From Streptomyces rishiriensis (lineage in GTDB: Bacteria; Actinomycetota; Actinomycetes; Streptomycetales; Streptomycetaceae), in contig NZ_BEWA01000017.1 of the NCBI RefSeq assembly GCF_003112535.1, positions 304,153 through 368,152 on the forward strand: 64,000 nucleotides of DNA, read 5' to 3'. Of the stretch, positions 49,720-58,197 are shown in pieces. The translations under genes and the position numbers were made by a program. The notes under the pieces are model-generated. The model saw only the letters and a program-made list of their open reading frames with translations, searched no databases and had not been told where the DNA came from. Numbering within the stretch: the stretch's first letter is position 1; every line of letters begins with the position of its first letter.

Positions 49720-51075
49720 TCAGCCGTGGTGATGCCCCACAGCGGTCCGTCCCATCGTCCGTGCCAGCTGTCCCACCCGGCGCCAGTTCATGGGAGGTCG
49801 GGCACGGGTGACACCGGGACGGTGGCGGGGCACGCGTACGCGCAGGGCGCGCGGCTCGATCCGGCAGTGGACCGGGGTCGGCAGGACGAGGGCCTCGCCG
49901 TCGACGCCCACGGGCACGCTGGGTGCGTCGGCGTCCACGACGACGTCCTGGGCGGTGAGCGAGGCGAGGCCGGGTGAGTGTTTGCCCCGGAGCATCCCCG
50001 CTGCCTGTGCGGCATTGTCGACCTTGATGCCGAGTACCCCGAGGACGCCGGAGTCCAGCCGCTCGCGACGGCCCAGCCCCGCCGGGTCGTCCGTCCCGTA
50101 GGGGTTGTTGCTCACCAGTACCGCCTGCGGCGCCTCGATGACCGTCGCCGTGCCCCGCGCGCGGACGGTGAGGCGCGGGCCGCTGTGGTGGGTCAGCAGG
50201 TCCGGGAGGAGCTGAAGGGCGGTGCGGGCCTTGTCGTCGCGGTACGCGGGACTCTGGACGATGGTCGCGTAGGCGCCGAAGGAGGCGTTGTTGACGAAGA
50301 TGCGGTCACCGATGCAGCCCAGGTCGATGCGGAGTTCGACGCCGTCGGTGAGCGCGTCCAGGCAGCGGGAGGGGTCGTCGCGGTCCAGGCCGAGGTCGAG
50401 GGCGAAGTGGTTGCGGGTGCCGGCGGAGATCACCAGGAAGGGAAGGCCGCGCTCCGCCGCCACTCCCGCGACCAGGGCCTGGGTGCCGTCGCCGCCGGCG
50501 ACGCCGAGCAGGTCTGCGCCCTCGTCGGCGGCCCGCCGGGCGAGCGCGGCGACGTCCTGGCGATGGTCCGGGTCCAGGACGACGACCTGCGCGCCGAGGG
50601 CCTTCGCCTTCTCCTCCAGGTGGAACGCGCCGACCTTCCCGCCGCCCGAGCGCGGGTTCATGATGAGGAACGGCCGCCGGGGAGCGGCGACCGAGCGTTC
50701 CCGGGCGGTCGCCGGTCCGCGGACGCCGGCGAGCGCGGCTCTACCGCACGTGACGGCCAGCATCCAGAGAGCGAGCGAGCCGAGCGCGACCCACAGCAGC
50801 CCGGCCACCGCGTAAAGGACGACGACAGCGATCGGCGCGGCACAGGCAAGGAGGACGGCCAGCGCCCTGGCCGGGCCGGTGCGCGCCAGCGCCCACCACA
50901 CGCCCGCAGCCGCGATCACCAGCCCGGCCAGCGCCACCGCCACGAGCAGAAGGCTCCGGAGCCCGGCGAACAACAGCAGAACCGCCACCGCCGCCGCTCC
51001 CACGACGAGGGCCAGGCGCGCGGCCCAGCGCGGAGCCAGGCCTCTCCTCGCGCGCGCCGCCGCGTTCGTCATCAT
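49720..51075 (-). CDS. Membrane-anchored diacylglycerol kinase-like lipid kinase
   Basis: About 451 residues. The first 130 hold four hydrophobic segments (LALVVGAAAVAVLLLFAGLR, SLLLVAVALAGLVIAAAGVW and others). Residues 140-440 are a DAGK-catalytic-domain lipid kinase: FLIMNPRSGGGKV, then the nucleotide loop GVAGGDGTQALVAGVAAERG, then SAGTRNHFALDLGLDRDD and the DLGCIGDRIFVNNASFGAYA block. Such proteins phosphorylate diacylglycerol or related lipids. Two ATGs stand at 51075 and 51072; GGAGG is 4 and 7 bases upstream of them, so the second is equally likely. Divergent from the LLM oxidoreductase remnant. Confidence 0.88.
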   Translation of the reverse strand: MMTNAAARARRGLAPRWAARLALVVGAAAVAVLLLFAGLRSLLLVAVALAGLVIAAAGVWWALARTGPARALAVLLACAAPIAVVVLYAVAGLLWVALGSLALWMLAVTCGRAALAGVRGPATARERSVAAPRRPFLIMNPRSGGGKVGAFHLEEKAKALGAQVVVLDPDHRQDVAALARRAADEGADLLGVAGGDGTQALVAGVAAERGLPFLVISAGTRNHFALDLGLDRDDPSRCLDALTDGVELRIDLGCIGDRIFVNNASFGAYATIVQSPAYRDDKARTALQLLPDLLTHHSGPRLTVRARGTATVIEAPQAVLVSNNPYGTDDPAGLGRRERLDSGVLGVLGIKVDNAAQAAGMLRGKHSPGLASLTAQDVVVDADAPSVPVGVDGEALVLPTPVHCRIEPRALRVRVPRHRPGVTRARPPMNWRRVGQLARTMGRTAVGHHHG

Positions 51076-51200
51076 GCGACCTCCCATGTGCGGACGTTCC
51101 TGCCTCATCGCACCGCAGCCCGCGCGAACCGGCATCACCCGAAACGGGCGATTTACGGGTGACACGGAGAGGGCGACCGATTCCGGATCCCGGAACCCAG

Positions 51201-52000
51201 GGGCGTTTCCTCCTCGGGCTCGACCCCTCCGGGCCGCAGGTGATCGAAGGACTGCACGGCGTACCGTTCGCCCGGCCGCTGTCCCGGATGCGCGAGACCG
51301 TCGAGATCGTGCGACAGGCCGCCTCGGGGGAGAAGGTCTCCCACCTGGGCCGGGAGTTCCAGATCCCGCTGCCCGGGGAGGCGAAGCCGATGCGCCTGTC
51401 GATGCGTGCCGAGCACGACATCCCCGTCTACCCGGCGACCCTCTCGCCGAAGATGCTCCAGTTGACCGGGGAGATCGCCGACGGCTGGTGGGGCACCAGC
51501 TTCGTGCCCGAGGGCGCCGAGGAGGCGTACTTCGATCACCTGGACGCGGGGCTCGCCGCGGCCGGTCGAAGGCGTGCGGACCTCGACATCTGCCAGGGCG
51601 CCGAGGTCGCCTTCGTCGACGACGAGGACGAGCTGCGCGCGGTGGTGGCCGGACGCAAGAAGGAGCTGGCCTTCAGTCTGGGCGGCATGGGCTCCGCGAC
51701 CACGGACTACTACAACAGCGCCTACGGCCGCCAGGGTTGGGCCGACGTGGCGGCCGAGGTGCGGACACGCTGGCAGGCCGGGGACCGGGACGGCGCGGCC
51801 GGTCTGGTCACCGACGAGATGGTGCTGGCGACCACGCTGATCGGAACCGAGGACATGGTGGGCGAGCGGTTGCGCGTGTGGCGCGATGCCGGCGTCGACA
51901 CCGTTCGCTTCTATCCCGCCGGGGAGACCCTCGATGCCCGGGTCGCCACGCTGGGCCGGGCCGTCCAACCGGTCCGCGACATCGAGGACGAGGCGGCGGC
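51201..52000 (+). pseudogene. LLM-class (F420-type) oxidoreductase, 5'-truncated remnant
   Basis: The homology begins abruptly at GRFLLGLDPSGPQVIEGLHG, which in this family lies about 90-100 residues into the protein, after the missing FMN/F420-binding first strands. It continues through FARPLSRMRETVEIVRQAAS, VYPATLSPKMLQLTGEIADG, WWGTSF and DAGVDTVRFYPAGETLDARV to the family's last helix (TLGRAVQPVRDI). No stop codon occurs at the expected end, and the frame runs on into unrelated DNA. So both ends are damaged. It abuts the start region of the divergent lipid kinase gene, so the deletion endpoint lies between 51076 and 51200. Confidence 0.75.
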
Positions 52001-52265
52001 GCGTTGGCGACACGGCAGTCCGCGGAGGAGGGCTGCCACGAGGCGGCGCCACCCACGGGGCCCCGGGTTCAGGCCGGCCGGGGGCGCCGATGCTGTCGGC
52101 CGCCCGGCCCGACAACCGCAGGGTGATCGCCCGGAACGTACGGCTCGGCGCGTCCTCTCGATATGCCGCTGCGGCGATGCTCCGGTCGGGCACGCCGCAC
52201 GGATTCTTCTGCCGGAACAGCCAGGAGCCGCTCGAAGGGCGGCTGAGCGACGGCGTCGTCAGATC

Positions 52266-52502
52266 TCACTGGGCCGGTTTCACGCGGAACCCGGGGCCGG
52301 GGATGCTTTCGACGTCGTCGGCCTGGACGGGGCGGCCTTCCGAGCAGCGGATCTGGGCGTGGACGTGGGCGCCGCATCCGCGGTGTCGTGTCAGCGTGGC
52401 CGGTCCTTCCGGGTCCGCACGGTAGCGGTCGCCCCACTGCAGGAGCCCCATCACGGCGGGCACCAGGTCCATGCCCTTGGGTGTGATCACGTACTTGGGC
52501 AG
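52266..52502 (-). pseudogene. HxlR-family regulator, C-terminal fragment
   Basis: The last 78 residues of an HxlR-type winged-helix regulator: YVITPKGMDLVPAVMGLLQW, GDRYRADPEG, HRGCGAHVHAQIRCSEGRPV, ending before the stop at 52266. The N-terminal helix-turn-helix is missing; upstream of 52502 the frame becomes unrelated. Directly next to it on the other strand is the 5'-less end of a medium-chain oxidoreductase. HxlR regulators are commonly divergent from such oxidoreductases, so one deletion removing the shared promoter and both 5' ends explains the structure. Confidence 0.75.
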
Positions 52503-52572
52503 CGTCATCACGGCGCACCAACCTCGCCGCGCACCGAACACGGGCGCGACCCCCTCGCAAGGAGCGCCACCA

Positions 52573-52938
52573 TGGCTGGAGAAGTCGCTGACCGTGCTGA
52601 AGCCCGGCGGCCTGGCCGTCAGCGTCGTCGGTCCGCCGGACGCCGGGTTCGCCAAGCAGCTCGGCGCCCCTTCGTTCATGGGTCTGATCATGAACACCCT
52701 CAGCCGCAAGGTCCGCAAGCAGGCCAAGTCGCTGGGCGTCCGCTACGAGTTCTTCTTCATGCAGGCCAACGGCTCACAGCTGCGCAAGCTCGCCGCCCTC
52801 TACGACAGCGGGGAGCTCCGCCCCGTCATTGACCGGACCTTCCCGTTCGACCGGACGCTCGAGGCGATGGCGTACGTCGAGCAGGGCCGCACCAAGGCGG
52901 GCAAGGTCGTGGTCTCGATGGCGCCCGACAACGCGTGA
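52573..52938 (+). pseudogene. NADP-dependent medium-chain oxidoreductase (quinone oxidoreductase type), C-terminal fragment
   Basis: The last 121 residues of a zinc-independent MDR-superfamily enzyme: LEKSLTVLKPGGLAVSVVGP, GVRYEFFFMQANGSQLRKLA, ALYDSGELRPVIDRTFPFDR, TLEAMAYVEQGRTKAGKVVV, SMAPDNA. The nucleotide-binding Gly motif and the whole catalytic N-terminal domain are absent. Sequence upstream of 52573 in this frame is not family-like. It forms a deletion scar with the HxlR fragment 70 bases away. Confidence 0.8.
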
Positions 52939-53176
52939 GAGCGCCGAGCCGGCCGCTCCCCGGACGGCGACCGAACCGCCTCCTGGTGGTGCGCGTCCGC
53001 AGGCGAGCGTGCACACCCCTGTGGTGGCAGCCGGGGTCTTCCCGCTCCAGGCCGAGGGCGTATGTGAAGCCGATGCGGCAGCGCACCGCGACGTCACCGG
53101 CTCCCGGCGGTCGAGGCCGCCCGCGCCGGTCCGTCATTTACATAAGCTATGAATATAAAAGTGTTATGCTTTGAGC
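52939..53176. promoter_or_regulatory. AT-rich regulatory region upstream of the MarR gene
   Basis: The last 45 bases (from about 53134) are strikingly AT-rich for this genome: TTTACATAAGCTATGAATAT then AAAAGTGTTATGCTTTGAGC. An imperfect inverted repeat CATAAgc ... gtTTATG-like (about 53141-53168) resembles MarR operators. The promoter for marR-MFS must be here. The remainder shows nothing. Confidence 0.5.
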
Positions 53177-53635
53177 ATGAGTCGTCACGACGCCGCTCCT
53201 GGCGCGTCCGCCGCCATCGGGGCAGCCCTCTACGGCCTGGCCACCAGGGCGGCGAGACGCCTGCCCCGGGACATGAGCCTGACGTCCGCCGCCACCCTGG
53301 CCACCCTGGACCGGACCGGCCCGCGGCGCATCACCGATCTGGCCGCGGTCGAGGGCGTCACCCAGCCCGCGATGACCGCCCTGGTCCGGGTGATGGAGGG
53401 ATCCGGCCTGGTCGAGCGGCGGGGCGACGCGTCCGACAAGCGGGTCACGCTGGTGTGCCTGACCGAGGCCGGCGCCTCCTATGTCCGGACGCGGCGCCAG
53501 GCGGGCGTCCACGCGTTCGAGCGGTTGATCGGCGAGCTCACCGGCGACGAGGTCGAGGCGCTGGTGGCGGCCCTTCCGGCGCTGAAGCATCTGGCAGAGC
53601 TCGAAAGCCAGGAGCGCGAAGGGCCTGAGCGGTGA
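53177..53635 (+). CDS. MarR-family transcriptional regulator
   Basis: A 152-residue winged-helix repressor: SLTSAATLATLDRTGPRRIT, DLAAVEGVTQPAMTALVRVM, EGSGLVERRGDASDKRVTLV, CLTEAGASYV, then the C-terminal dimer helices. The ATG at 53177 is preferred; a TTG two codons upstream is possible. Its stop overlaps the exporter start (GTGA), giving a classic marR-MFS efflux operon repressed through the AT-rich site upstream and released by a drug-like ligand. Confidence 0.92.
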   Translation: MSRHDAAPGASAAIGAALYGLATRAARRLPRDMSLTSAATLATLDRTGPRRITDLAAVEGVTQPAMTALVRVMEGSGLVERRGDASDKRVTLVCLTEAGASYVRTRRQAGVHAFERLIGELTGDEVEALVAALPALKHLAELESQEREGPER

Positions 53636-55071
53636 CCGGGCAGCCGGTCGGCGGGGCCGCGGTGAAGGCGTTCCCGGCGGCGCGTTCCGAGGCGCGGCTG
53701 CTGGTCCCCGCCCTGATGTTCATCGCTCTGGTCGTGGCGGCGGTCGCCAGCCTCGGCACGCCGCTCATCACCAGCGTGGCGACCTCGTTCCACGTCTCGC
53801 TCGGCAGCGCGCAGTGGACGCTGACCGTCGCGCTGCTCAGCGGTGCCGTCGCCACGCCGGTCCTTGGCCGGCTCGGAGCCGGCCCGCACCGGCGGGCCAC
53901 GATCCTCGCCACGCTGGCGGTCGTCGTCGCCGGCAGCGCGCTCACCGTGCTGCCGCTGCCGCTGCCGTTCGCGTGGCTGCTGGCCGGGAGGGCGGCCCAG
54001 GGCGTCGGGCTCGGGCTGACGGCGCTGATGATGGGCGTGGCCCGGGACCACCTCCCCGAGGAGCGCAGCGCGGCCGTGATCGCCCTGATCTCGGTGGTCT
54101 CGATCATCGGGGCCGGCGTCGGCTACCCGCTGGCCGCACTGCTCGCCGAGCTCGGCGGGGTACGGGCCGCCTACGGCCTCGGCCTGGTCGTCACCGCCGC
54201 CGCCCTCCTGACCGCGTGGCGCTCCATGCCCGAAGCCCCCGAAGGCCGCTCCGCCCACGTGGACGTGGCAGGCGCGGCCGTCCTGGCCGCCGCGCTGCTC
54301 CTGGTGCTGTTCCTCGCCGGCGAACGGGATCTGTGGAGCCGGCACCTCGCCGTGGCGGCGGGCCTCGCCGTCGTCGCGGTGCTGCTGCTCTGCGGCTGGG
54401 CCGTCATCGAGCTGCGCAGCACGGCGCCCCTGGTCGATGTGCGGGCGGTGCGGCACCCGGCGGTCGCCGGGGCGAACCTCGCCATGTTCGTCGGCGGGAT
54501 CGGCATGTACCTCCTGCTCACGCTCCTCACCCGGTACGCGCAGACGCCGCACGGCGCCGGCTACGGCTTCGGGCTGACGACCTTCGTCGCCGGGCTGGTC
54601 CTCATCCCGTTCTCGGTGCTGGGGTTCGCCGCCGGCAAGCTCACGCCGCGGGTCCGGACGCGGATCGCGAACCCCCTGCTCCTGGCCGGCAGCGCCGTCG
54701 TGGTCGGCGGCGGGTTCGCCCTGTTCGCGGGGGCCCGGTCGGACCTGGCGGAGCTGTTCGCCGCGATGGGCGTGCTCGGCTTCGGCGTCGGCGGCTTCTC
54801 GGCCGCGATGCCCGGCGTCATCCTGGCCGTCACCCCCAAGAGCGAGACGTCGAGCGCCATGAGCTTCAACTACGTCGTCCGCAGCGTCGGGTACTCCCTG
54901 GGCAGCGCCCTCGGCGGCCTGATCCTCGCCGCGGGCACCGGCCCCGGCCACCTCTTCCCCGACGACAGCGCCTACACCACCGCGGCGCTGGTCGGCATCG
55001 GCGCCATGGCGATCACGACGCTGACAAGCCTCGCTCTCGCCCGCCGACGCTCGTCCGACACCAACCCGTAA
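53632..55071 (+). CDS. MFS transporter coupled to MarR
   Basis: A 479-residue exporter of the DHA2-like MFS class. The family traits visible are LITSVATSFHVSLGSAQWTL in the TM1-TM2 region, motif A-like LGRLGAGPHRRATI, and motif C-like SIIGAGVGYPLAALLAELGG, with about 14 hydrophobic segments. GTG start overlapping the marR stop. Expected to pump out whatever ligand MarR senses. The substrate is unknown. Confidence 0.9.
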   Translation: MTGQPVGGAAVKAFPAARSEARLLVPALMFIALVVAAVASLGTPLITSVATSFHVSLGSAQWTLTVALLSGAVATPVLGRLGAGPHRRATILATLAVVVAGSALTVLPLPLPFAWLLAGRAAQGVGLGLTALMMGVARDHLPEERSAAVIALISVVSIIGAGVGYPLAALLAELGGVRAAYGLGLVVTAAALLTAWRSMPEAPEGRSAHVDVAGAAVLAAALLLVLFLAGERDLWSRHLAVAAGLAVVAVLLLCGWAVIELRSTAPLVDVRAVRHPAVAGANLAMFVGGIGMYLLLTLLTRYAQTPHGAGYGFGLTTFVAGLVLIPFSVLGFAAGKLTPRVRTRIANPLLLAGSAVVVGGGFALFAGARSDLAELFAAMGVLGFGVGGFSAAMPGVILAVTPKSETSSAMSFNYVVRSVGYSLGSALGGLILAAGTGPGHLFPDDSAYTTAALVGIGAMAITTLTSLALARRRSSDTNP

Positions 55072-55103
55072 GTCAGATGCACTCATCCCACACTGGAGGT
55101 TCC

Positions 55104-55397
55104 ATGCCCAAGGGCTACTGGGTCAGCGTCTACCGCACCATTTCCGACCCTGAGAAGCTGGCTGCTTACAACAAGCTGGCCCCTGCGGCCGTCAAGGCCG
55201 GGGGCGGTCGGGTCCTCTCCCGTGGCAGCCGGGTCGTGGCGTATGACGCCGGCATCGCCGAGCGCACCGTCCTGATCGAGTTCGACAGCTTTGAACAGGC
55301 CGTCGCGGCGCGCGAGAGTGCGGCCTACCAGGAGGCGCTCGACGCCCTCTCCGACGGCGTCGAGCGCGACTTCCGCATCGTCGAAGGCATCGACTGA
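55104..55397 (+). CDS. DUF1330 family protein
   Basis: A 97-residue ferredoxin-like (dimeric alpha-beta barrel) protein: MPKGYWVSVYRTISDPEKLA, AYNKLAPAAVKAGGGRVLSR, ERTVLIEFDSFEQAVAARES, AAYQEAL. TGGAGGT is 4 bases before the ATG. The family is small and common, with no settled function; members often sit next to oxidoreductases or efflux genes. It follows the MFS gene by 32 bases and may be cotranscribed. Confidence 0.9.
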   Translation: MPKGYWVSVYRTISDPEKLAAYNKLAPAAVKAGGGRVLSRGSRVVAYDAGIAERTVLIEFDSFEQAVAARESAAYQEALDALSDGVERDFRIVEGID

Positions 55398-55630
55398 CCG
55401 AGGTCCAGTCGCATCTTCACTGAAGCTCGGAGCCCGGCCGTACCAGCCTTCGGGTCGAGTTCGGCTCGCGGTGATACGGGAGTTGACCCGCCTCGGTCCC
55501 CCGTTCGCCACATGGGGTGGGGCGAGGCCGCGTTGGAGGTCAGGACGACGCCGTGAAACCGGCGGCGAGGCAGCGGGCGACGACGAACCCCAGTCCGACC
55601 GCCTCGTACAGCGCGCCGAGGACACCGTGG
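55398..55630. other. Degenerate stretch after DUF1330
   Basis: No intact gene. On the minus strand a frame encodes GVLGALYEAVGLGFVVARCL followed by AAGFTASS, which could be a scrap of a membrane protein, but there is too little to assign. Confidence 0.4.
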
Positions 55631-55690
55631 ACGCAGACGCACACGCAGACGCACACGCAGACGCACACGCAGACGCAGACACAGACGCAA
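55631..55690. repeat. 12-bp tandem repeat (ACGCAGACGCAC)
   Basis: Five tandem copies of ACGCAGACGCAC, the last two slightly degenerate. It cuts into the 5' coding region of an XRE-family regulator remnant on the minus strand. On that strand in another frame it would encode a Cys-Val run, an artefact of the repeat. Confidence 0.9.
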
Positions 55691-55747
55691 GGAGCGGCGC
55701 TTCGTGAGGAATTCTCCCAGCTCATCGAGGGGAAGGTTGGCGGTCAT
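55691..55747 (-). pseudogene. XRE-family regulator, N-terminal scrap
   Basis: From an ATG at 55747 the frame reads MTANLPLDELGEFLTKRR, the usual first residues of streptomycete helix-turn-helix (MmyB-like) regulators that are divergent from short-chain dehydrogenases. After 19 codons it runs into the tandem repeat and no HTH follows. The divergent SDR at 55934 fits the usual arrangement. The gap 55748-55933 contains CCTCCCTGGAT and CCTCCCAGGAT direct repeats, perhaps the old operator. Confidence 0.6.
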
Positions 55748-55933
55748 GCTTCCCAGGATGACACCGACAGCACCTGCGTAAGGAGCAAGGATTTCCTCCC
55801 TGGATGTTTCCCTCCCAGGATACTTTTCTCCGCTTTTCGCGCCTGTCCTCGTCGTCGCGTCGCCGCATCTCATCGAGACACCTCCGACTTCAGCCGTGCC
55901 GCCACATCTGCCCACCTGAAGGGGTGACACCAC

Positions 55934-56700
55934 GTGAATCCCACGTACGACTTCACCGGCCGGGTCGCTCTCGTCACCGGTGCCGGGGCCGGTATGGGTC
56001 TGGCGACCGCCCGCGCGTTCGCCGCGTCCGGGGCCGCCGTCGCCCTCACCGACATCGACGAAGCGGCCCTGAACGCGGCCGCGGGGGAACTCACCGACGC
56101 GGGCCGCCAGGTCCTCGCCTCACGTGTGACGTCAGTGACGAGAACCAGGTCGCTGCCACCGTCGACCGCACGGTGGAGACCTTCGGCCGCCTGGACATGG
56201 CCTACAACAACGCCGGCATCCAGATCCCGCCCAGTGACGCCGCCGACGAGCCCGCCGAACGGTTCGACCGCGTCAACGCCGTCAACCTCCGCGGCGTGTG
56301 GGCCTGCATGAAGCACGAACTGCGGCACATGCGCGCCCAGGGCGGCGGAGCCATCGTCGACTGCTCCTCCCTCTGCGGCCTCGTCGGCCTCCCCGGCCGC
56401 GCCTCCTACCACGCCTCCAAACACGGCGTCATCGGCCTGACCACCAGTGCCGCCCTCGAGTACGCCCCGCGCGGCATCCGCGTCAACGCCATCTGCTCCG
56501 GCACCATCGACACCCCCATGGTCAGGGACATGATCGCCAAGGGCGAGCTCGACCGCGCCGAGGCCGAGGCCGGCCAGCCCGTCAACCGGCTCGGCACCGC
56601 TGAGGAAATCGCCCAGGCCGTCCTGTGGCTGTGCAGCCCGGGGGCGGGCTTCGTCATCGGCGTCGCCCTCCCCGTGGACGGCGGCTACGTCGCCCGCTGA
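55934..56700 (+). pseudogene. Short-chain dehydrogenase/reductase with a one-base frameshift
   Basis: Would encode a 255-residue SDR. The N-terminal part starts at GTG 55934: YDFTGRVALVTGAGAGMGLA, with the TGxxxGxG NAD(P) loop. The C-terminal part is in the next frame: TCDVSDENQVAATVDRTVET, MAYNNAGI, SSLCGLVGLPGRASYHASKH (YxxxK) and GVALPVDGGYVAR. The switch falls at 56118-56121: inserting one C would restore LALTCDVSDE. Everything else is intact, so the lesion is recent or a sequencing error. Followed after 36 bases by a cupin gene; the pair probably formed one operon under the lost XRE regulator. Substrate unknown. Confidence 0.85.
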
Positions 56701-56736
56701 AGACAGCCCAGGCATGAAGGAGAACGGAGAGACACC

Positions 56737-57150
56737 ATGGAATTCATCGAGCAGCAGCCCAGCAGCAAGGCCCCGGCGGACTGGTTCACCGGCGATGTCT
56801 GGTGGGACGTCATCGTGGCCGGCCAGGAGCCGTCCCGCATGCGCGCCAACCTGGTCCGCTTCTCGCCGGGCGCCCGCACCAACTGGCATTCCCACGCCGT
56901 GGGCCAGACCCTGCACGTCGTTTCCGGCATCGCCCTGATCGGCACCCGGGACGGCACCGTCTTCGAGGCCCACCCCGGTGAGACCGTCGTGTGTCCGCCG
57001 GACGAGGAACACTGGCACGGCGCCGCTCCCGACCGGTTCATGGAGCACATCGCCCTGTGGGAGGGCACAGGCGAAGGAACCTCCGAGACCACTTGGGCCG
57101 AGCCGGTCACCGACCAGCAGTACAACGGCCACCGCACCCGCAGCCAGTAG
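56737..57150 (+). CDS. Cupin-domain protein
   Basis: A 137-residue single-domain cupin. Metal-binding motif 1 is FSPGARTNWHSHAVGQTLHV and motif 2 is AHPGETVVCPPDEEHWHGAA, with all expected His/Glu positions apart from the usual variation. Members of this group (YhhW/CarO-like small cupins) act as dioxygenases, isomerases or decarboxylases, often with SDR partners. GGAGAG lies upstream of the ATG. Located 36 bases after the frameshifted SDR. Confidence 0.9.
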   Translation: MEFIEQQPSSKAPADWFTGDVWWDVIVAGQEPSRMRANLVRFSPGARTNWHSHAVGQTLHVVSGIALIGTRDGTVFEAHPGETVVCPPDEEHWHGAAPDRFMEHIALWEGTGEGTSETTWAEPVTDQQYNGHRTRSQ

Positions 57151-57168
57151 CCCGGCCCACCGGTCGAG

Positions 57169-57223
57169 CGTCCGGGGCTCACTCAGGACGTCACAGCCGT
57201 CCGGGGCTCACTCGGGACGTCAC
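57169..57223. repeat. 26-bp direct repeat
   Basis: Two copies of a CGTCCGGGGCTCACTC-R-GGACGTCAC unit (57169-57194 and 57198-57223), 25 of 26 bases identical and 29 bases apart. It follows the cupin stop by 18 bases. Each unit has a GACGTC core. Function unknown. Confidence 0.8.
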
Positions 57224-57312
57224 GACGTCCTGGGGAGGGCCGTGTCGCCGACTGCTCGGACCAGAGATCGGACCGCCACGGCCGCCGACGTGGTGAGCGA
57301 CGCGGGCGGCAC

Positions 57313-57526
57313 CTCCTCGGCGACTGGCCCCATCGCTACCTGGAGCGCACGAGCGTGGACGAGCGCACCGCCATCCGCGTCCTCACGCACGACGCCAAGT
57401 TCGACATCCCCCTGCTGCGTGGCACTCGACCTGCCCGTCGCCTACGTGGGGGCCATGGACTCCCGCCGCACCCACGACGAGCGCCTTCGCCTCCTGCGCG
57501 ACGCGGGTGTCAGCCGGAAGCGTTGA
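57313..57526 (+). pseudogene. XdhC-like (molybdoenzyme accessory) C-terminal remnant, frameshifted
   Basis: First frame: GDWPHRYLERTSVDERTAIR, VLTHDAKFDIPLL. Second frame, after a shift near 57416: VALDLPVAYVGAMDSRRTHD, ERLRLLRDAGVSRKR, then TGA. These are consecutive parts of the Rossmann domain of XdhC/CoxI proteins, which supply sulfurated molybdenum cofactor to xanthine dehydrogenase-like enzymes. The N-terminal half is gone. The end overlaps the opposite-strand DUF3562 gene by 17 bases. Confidence 0.7.
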
Positions 57527-57713
57527 GGATGACCCGCGCCCTGCGCTCGACCAGCACGGGGACGAATTCGCGGACAGGTCTATCCGTGAAGGATGAATGG
57601 ACCCTGGAGACGACTTCTCGGACCTCGGCCGGACTGTGGGTCGTGCTGAAAGAGGTCGTCAGGCGTTCAACGATTCCGCGGATGGCGTCGTCTTCGCGCG
57701 CCGTGTCAGCCAC
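57510..57713 (-). CDS. DUF3562-type small helical protein
   Basis: A 67-residue three-helix protein: DDAIRGIVERLTTSFSTTHS, PAEVREVVSRVHSSFTDRPV, REFVPVLVERRARVILN. The VREFVPVLVER motif is the hallmark of this small actinobacterial family. GTG start at 57713 with an AGGTGG box upstream. Function is unknown. It looks intact, unlike its neighbours. Confidence 0.75.
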   Translation of the reverse strand: MADTAREDDAIRGIVERLTTSFSTTHSPAEVREVVSRVHSSFTDRPVREFVPVLVERRARVILNASG

Positions 57714-58197
57714 TGTGCCACCTGCCTGGAAGGGTGCTTCTCAGATTCAGATTCCGCTGCCCTCGCGCGGATCCGCCGCGCTCTGATGATCATTGCAGGG
57801 GGCGGGCGGGCATCACCGGGAACCGGCCACGCTTGATGGGTCTGGAGAGCGAGGCTGACCAGGGTGATCAGCAGGTCGACGTCCGCCGTGGCGTCGATGC
57901 GCAGCGTCACCGACTGACCGCACGACCGGTACCGCAGCTCGGCTCGACCCCGGCGAGGTCGGGCCAAGTCCCCATTTGTGTGGGGGGCACGCGCGGCCAA
58001 CGCCATGTGCCCGTCATACCCCGCTCACCACACGGCCACCAGAAAGCGGCGAGTACATAACCGATCCGCAGCGTGCGATTGTCCGGATGCGGACACGGGG
58101 GGTTACGGGGTGAGTGCGGGTACGCAGGTCTCCACGGGCGACCGGACGGCGGTGGGCGGCGGCCCGCACCCTGGCCATGGCACGGCGCTCGCGCCCT
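57714..58197. other. Intergenic stretch, possible degraded gene
   Basis: About 480 bases. On the minus strand a frame around 57820-58000 reads RRGRAELRYRSCGQSVTLRI, DATADVDLLITLVSLALQTH, which has gene-like composition, but the frame overlaps the DUF3562 gene out of register and has no recognisable family. Left unannotated as a gene. Confidence 0.35.

Noticed and set aside
49720..51075. Diacylglycerol kinase as part of a K+ homeostasis operon with the channel
   Set aside because: Same strand, but the stop-to-start gap is about 130 bases and there is no functional link; kept as separate genes.
51159..52832. One continuous 557-codon gene on the plus strand
   Set aside because: Only the first ~265 codons resemble an LLM oxidoreductase; the rest crosses an opposite-strand HxlR fragment and is non-homologous. 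Treated as a remnant plus read-through.
55540..55725. Small protein with a (Cys-Val)n run on the minus strand
   Set aside because: It is produced entirely by the 12-bp tandem repeat in one frame; no ribosome binding site or conserved flanks.
57659..58006. 115-codon minus-strand ORF overlapping the DUF3562 gene
   Set aside because: Composition is partly gene-like, but it overlaps a better-supported gene out of frame and has no recognisable domain.
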